DNA of 64,000 nt from Spirochaetota bacterium (GTDB taxonomy: Bacteria; Spirochaetota; Spirochaetia; Treponematales; Rectinemataceae): assembly GCA_029265255.1 (NCBI GenBank), contig JAJUJQ010000004.1:1-64000 (forward strand), read 5' to 3'. Below are positions 61,519-64,000 of the stretch, piece after piece; the stretch's first letter is position 1; each line of letters begins with the position of its first letter. The position numbers and the translations under genes are program-made. The notes under the pieces are model-generated. The model saw nothing but the letters and a program-made list of their open reading frames with translations. It had not been told where the DNA came from and did not search any database.

Positions 61519-62010
61519 CTATTTGTGAAAATGCAGTTTGCAGGTACTGCATCCCTTTGCAATCGTATCCCCGAGTTCCAGGGTATATCCCATTGATTCC
61601 GCAATGCCACGGTCTCCATCCATGGCGATGTCGCACAGCAGCGCGATGGTGTCCTCGTCCAGACCGAGCTTCTGCCAGGCGCTAACGAGCGCGCAGTAGT
61701 GGAACTCAGCCTTCAAGTGGTCGCGCTCGGCTTCCACGATATCGATTTCAAAATTTTTCCGTCCGTCTTCGTTGAGGAACGCGGTAGAAAAATCACGCAT
61801 GTCCTGCGGATCGGCGGTTCTTTCCCGGATACGTCCGCCATGGATGTGACCAGTCTGCCGCACTGCGGCGCGGGTAATACCTTCGGCGTCAAGTCCGCGT
61901 TTCTTCATCTCCAGAAAGGTCAGTGCCATCCAGGTTGCCCGATGCTCAATGCAGGCTCGCGCAAGGTCGATTTTGTCTTCATGGATGCTCGGCGTGTTGA
62001 CAATGCTCAT
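61519..62010 (-). CDS. L-2-amino-thiazoline-4-carboxylate hydrolase-like protein
   Basis: A 163-residue protein that resembles the ATC hydrolase family, which opens 2-amino-thiazoline-4-carboxylate on the way to L-cysteine. Seen features are a helical N-terminal half, the FHYCALVSAWQKLG segment with Cys, LCDIAMDGDRGIAESMG, and a KGCSTCKLHFHK C-terminus with two Cys and two His. AAAGGAG precedes the ATG. The liv operon starts 60 bases downstream and a GntR regulator lies 63 bases upstream. Family assignment is from memory and not certain. Confidence 0.65.
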   Translation of the reverse strand: MSIVNTPSIHEDKIDLARACIEHRATWMALTFLEMKKRGLDAEGITRAAVRQTGHIHGGRIRERTADPQDMRDFSTAFLNEDGRKNFEIDIVEAERDHLKAEFHYCALVSAWQKLGLDEDTIALLCDIAMDGDRGIAESMGYTLELGDTIAKGCSTCKLHFHK

Positions 62011-62073
62011 GCAATCCGCTCCTTTATTGCCCGTATGCCCGATTGGCGTTGGCCTCTCAGGCTCTCGGGTCGT

Positions 62074-62763
62074 TTATTGTTTCCAGATCAAATCTTGCAG
62101 GATCTGGCAGTCTCTTGTGACAAGCTCGAGCGCTTCGCGCTCATCTCCCCGACGAACCGCGTCGAGGAGCCTCATGTGGTAGTGAATCTCCAGCGGCTTA
62201 TCCACACCGCCCAGCAAGAGCTGTATCGAGGCACGGCGCAGAAGGTCGATCAGCGAGACGATAGTCCTCACGAGAATCATGTTTCCGCTCAGCTCGGCAA
62301 TGGTTCGATGGACAAGATCACCCTGGAGAATCCAGGAATGGATGCTGGTTTCGTCCTCTTCGATTTTTTTCTGCTGACGGATGAGCGCGTCGATCTTTGC
62401 CAGTGCCTCAGGCGACCTGTTGCGGCAGGCGAGGCGCACGCTTTCCTGCTCCAGCAGCAGTCTGACATGAATAGCATCCAGGGTTTCACGGATACTGATA
62501 GGGACGACGCGATATCCCATGCGAGGGACATTTTCGAGAATGCGCTCAGAACACAGCATCTGGAGCGCTTCCCTTACCGGGGCGCGGCTCATGCCAAACT
62601 GTTCCGCGAGTGGCTGCTCATTCAGAAACGCGTCATTATCCAGAGAGCCACTCAGCACGATTTCCAAAATGCGGCGATAGGCCTCTTCCTTCCTCGAACG
62701 TGGAGCGCTCATGACGCCGGCGGAAGAAGTATAATCAAAGATGGAGAACGAGCGCCGGTTCAC
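62074..62763 (-). CDS. GntR-family (FadR/FCD-type) transcriptional regulator
   Basis: A 229-residue regulator. The winged helix-turn-helix is at about 25-90 (NEQPLAEQFGMSRAPVREALQMLCSERILENVPRMGYRV), followed by an all-helical FCD effector domain with Arg/His/Asp ligand positions (HVRLLLEQESVRLA, GDLVHRTIAELSGN, EIHYHMRLLDAVRRGD). The GTG start overlaps the stop of the URO-D-like gene and follows AAGGGG. It probably controls this operon through the direct repeats near 63737-63757, responding to a carboxylic or amino acid. Confidence 0.88.
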   Translation of the reverse strand: MNRRSFSIFDYTSSAGVMSAPRSRKEEAYRRILEIVLSGSLDNDAFLNEQPLAEQFGMSRAPVREALQMLCSERILENVPRMGYRVVPISIRETLDAIHVRLLLEQESVRLACRNRSPEALAKIDALIRQQKKIEEDETSIHSWILQGDLVHRTIAELSGNMILVRTIVSLIDLLRRASIQLLLGGVDKPLEIHYHMRLLDAVRRGDEREALELVTRDCQILQDLIWKQ

Positions 62764-63713
62764 CGCGTTACCCCTTTTGCCGCCATGTCCATGGCCGCGC
62801 GGCGGAGAGCGTGCATATTTTCAGGAGGCGTACGCTCAAGGAAGGTGCAGCCGGGGGCGAGAATGAAGCCTTGCCCTCCTGTGACAGTGATGGCTTCGCA
62901 CGCCTGATTGTAAATGACATCGGGATTTGCCACGCGCTGGGCAGCCGTATGATCGACGCCCCCGACAAGACACTTGGTGGTGCGACGCCGCATTTCCACG
63001 AGGGAGGGGCCTGCCACCCGATCTTCCCAGCTGATCGCATGACAGGGATACTGCGCGAAAAGATCGGTGTAAGATCCCTGTTCGCCGTGCGCATGCACGA
63101 TCACAAAAGGCACGCCGCGCATAGCCTCGAGCAGCATGAGATCGAGCGGCTGCTCGAACATTTCGTAGTCCTTCCGGGAGAGCCAGGCCGGCTCAGCGCC
63201 AAACGCGCCAAGAAAGAACCCATCAATTCCCGTCTCTTCGCGCGCCGCGCGAATAAAGGCAACGAGGTTGTCCGCGATAGTACGCAAGCCCCGCTGGAGC
63301 CATTCCGGGTGAGTTCGCAGATCCTCAGTGATTCGGTTCCAGGCGAGCCGTATGGCAATATGGAGTGGGGTAAAGACCGTGGCGATCACCGGAGTGTCTT
63401 CGGGCACTCGGTCGCGAACGATCTTGAGCGATTCGAGGCAGCGGCCAAACGCGGCCTTGTGGGGGTCAAGCGGTTCGAGTAACTCCCACACTTCTGGTCC
63501 GGTCGCAAACTGATAGTTGACTGGCGCATCGTAGAGCTCGTCATACATGACCTTGACATAGTCCGGGTCGTACGTCTTGTGGAATTCCAGCGTCCATTCG
63601 GCGAACTCGCGCGCGCCGCGCTGATGCACCGTGGAATGCTGATAGATCGAAACCGGAACGCGGTCTGGCCTTCCGCCATTGATCGCCGTTTCCAGACGCT
63701 GTCGCTTGGTCAT
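62760..63713 (-). CDS. URO-D-superfamily protein (MtaA/CmuA-like, not HemE)
   Basis: A 317-residue TIM barrel of the uroporphyrinogen-decarboxylase superfamily. HAHGEQGSYTDLF and ILAPGCTFLERTPPENMHALRRA carry the His and Cys seen in cobamide-dependent methyltransferase members, while the Arg-rich N-terminal signature of true HemE is replaced by GRPDRVPVSIYQHS. A methyl-transfer or demethylation reaction is the family-based guess; no corrinoid protein is nearby. GGAGG precedes the ATG. It is first gene of the operon with the GntR regulator. Confidence 0.78.
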   Translation of the reverse strand: MTKRQRLETAINGGRPDRVPVSIYQHSTVHQRGAREFAEWTLEFHKTYDPDYVKVMYDELYDAPVNYQFATGPEVWELLEPLDPHKAAFGRCLESLKIVRDRVPEDTPVIATVFTPLHIAIRLAWNRITEDLRTHPEWLQRGLRTIADNLVAFIRAAREETGIDGFFLGAFGAEPAWLSRKDYEMFEQPLDLMLLEAMRGVPFVIVHAHGEQGSYTDLFAQYPCHAISWEDRVAGPSLVEMRRRTTKCLVGGVDHTAAQRVANPDVIYNQACEAITVTGGQGFILAPGCTFLERTPPENMHALRRAAMDMAAKGVTR

Positions 63714-63736
63714 GCCCTTCCTCCAGCGGATCGCTC

Positions 63737-63757
63737 TGATATGATTAATGATATGAT
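63737..63757. promoter_or_regulatory. Direct repeats over the URO-D/GntR promoter, candidate GntR site
   Basis: TGATATGAT occurs twice (63737-63745 and 63749-63757), 12 bases apart, overlapping the -10 region of the promoter. The second copy continues into TGATCA. Confidence 0.45.
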
Positions 63758-63777
63758 CAGGTTTTCGGATTTGTCAA
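63748..63777 (-). promoter_or_regulatory. Promoter of the URO-D/GntR operon
   Basis: On the minus strand TTGACA (63772-63777) and TATCAT (63748-63753) are separated by 18 bases. Confidence 0.65.
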
Positions 63778-63866
63778 GGAATGTTTTAAAAATTTACGCG
63801 CCAACCAGGCCTGCTGCTATGGACGGAGCGGGAGGCAACGAGGCTTATTCAATTAAAGGTGGGCAA

Positions 63867-63895
63867 TTGCGATGTTTTATATGGTAATGTATAGT
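63867..63895 (+). promoter_or_regulatory. Promoter of the gene at the right edge
   Basis: TTGCGA (63867-63872) and TATAGT (63890-63895) are separated by 17 bases, and a gene start follows at 63952. Confidence 0.45.
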
Positions 63896-63951
63896 CTTCC
63901 TGAGGCATTCGTGAAAGTGATGCCGAATTATTTAAATATGATGGAAGATAA

Positions 63952-64000
63952 ATGAAAGAATTGCGTCACATGCGCCTTGCCATGATACTTCTCGCGCTGA
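63952..64000 (+). CDS. Start of a probable secreted protein, cut by the window edge
   Basis: An ATG at 63952 follows GGAAG at 6 bases and opens a frame of 16 codons to the window end (MKELRHMRLAMILLAL). A basic start followed by a hydrophobic run looks like a signal peptide or membrane anchor. Nothing more can be said. Confidence 0.5.
   Translation, partial: MKELRHMRLAMILLAL

Noticed and set aside
62760..63713. HemE uroporphyrinogen decarboxylase
   Set aside because: The HemE N-terminal signature is missing and there are no other heme genes; His and Cys pattern fits methyltransferase-type members.
1..64000. CRISPR arrays, insertion sequences or prophage genes
   Set aside because: No regular spacer-repeat array, transposase, integrase or phage structural protein was recognised on either strand.

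Overview
The window looks like a chromosomal segment of a moderately GC-rich diderm bacterium, most likely a fermentative member of the Spirochaetota. This is inferred from the gene content: an outer-membrane barrel protein, lipoproteins with InlB-type repeats, a chlamydia/spirochaete-style TrpR and several binding-protein ABC importers. No rRNA or marker gene is present to prove it. I see no insertion sequence, phage block or CRISPR array.

Layout. 1-2.7 kb: two surface proteins with InlB B-repeats, closed by a strong hairpin. 2.9-6.1 kb: znuA-znuC-znuB-zur zinc import operon on the minus strand, with a candidate Zur operator. 6.3-6.9 kb: rubrerythrin-like diiron protein. 6.9-22 kb: a LacI regulator, an MFS permease and a large inositol-type operon (oxidoreductase, sugar ABC importer, iolI, iolG, iolB, iolD, iolE). 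That operon ends with an archaeal-type GAPDH and phosphoglycerate kinase. A near-consensus promoter and a 27-bp palindromic operator stand in front of it, and a terminator closes it. 22-24.3 kb: an unrecognised lipoprotein, TrpR and a small membrane protein. 24.3-30.4 kb: oppABCDF. 30.5-44 kb: Fe-dependent alcohol dehydrogenase, sbcCD, aldo/keto reductase, DUF4230 protein, C69 dipeptidase, a TPR/glycosyltransferase/acyltransferase trio and an outer-membrane barrel. 44.1-48.6 kb: GNAT enzyme, a candidate new ~100-nt structured RNA with its own promoter and terminator, tex, an HTH-receiver regulator, a macro-domain protein and tRNA-Gly(CCC). 48.6-53.9 kb: a VOC/racemase/unknown operon divergent from a KaiC-like / pseudo-receiver / HD-GYP signalling operon. 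53.9-63.7 kb: a long minus-strand run of a URO-D-like protein, GntR regulator, ATC-hydrolase-like protein, LIV-type ABC importer, dhaK, dhaL and a CyuA-like cysteine desulfidase. The window ends a few codons into another gene.

Recurring themes. (1) Three solute-binding-protein genes (inositol, opp, liv) are each followed directly by a hairpin before the rest of their operon. (2) Three regulator genes (LacI type, TrpR, HTH-receiver) lack a Shine-Dalgarno sequence and have a -10-like hexamer exactly 8 nt before ATG, which suggests leaderless mRNAs. (3) Catabolic modules are combined in unusual ways: lower glycolysis of archaeal type inside the inositol operon, and cysteine release enzymes flanking a LIV importer and DhaKL.

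Strongest candidates for something undescribed are the structured RNA at 44627-44726, the archaeal GAPDH/PGK pair in the inositol operon and the KaiC-HD-GYP module.
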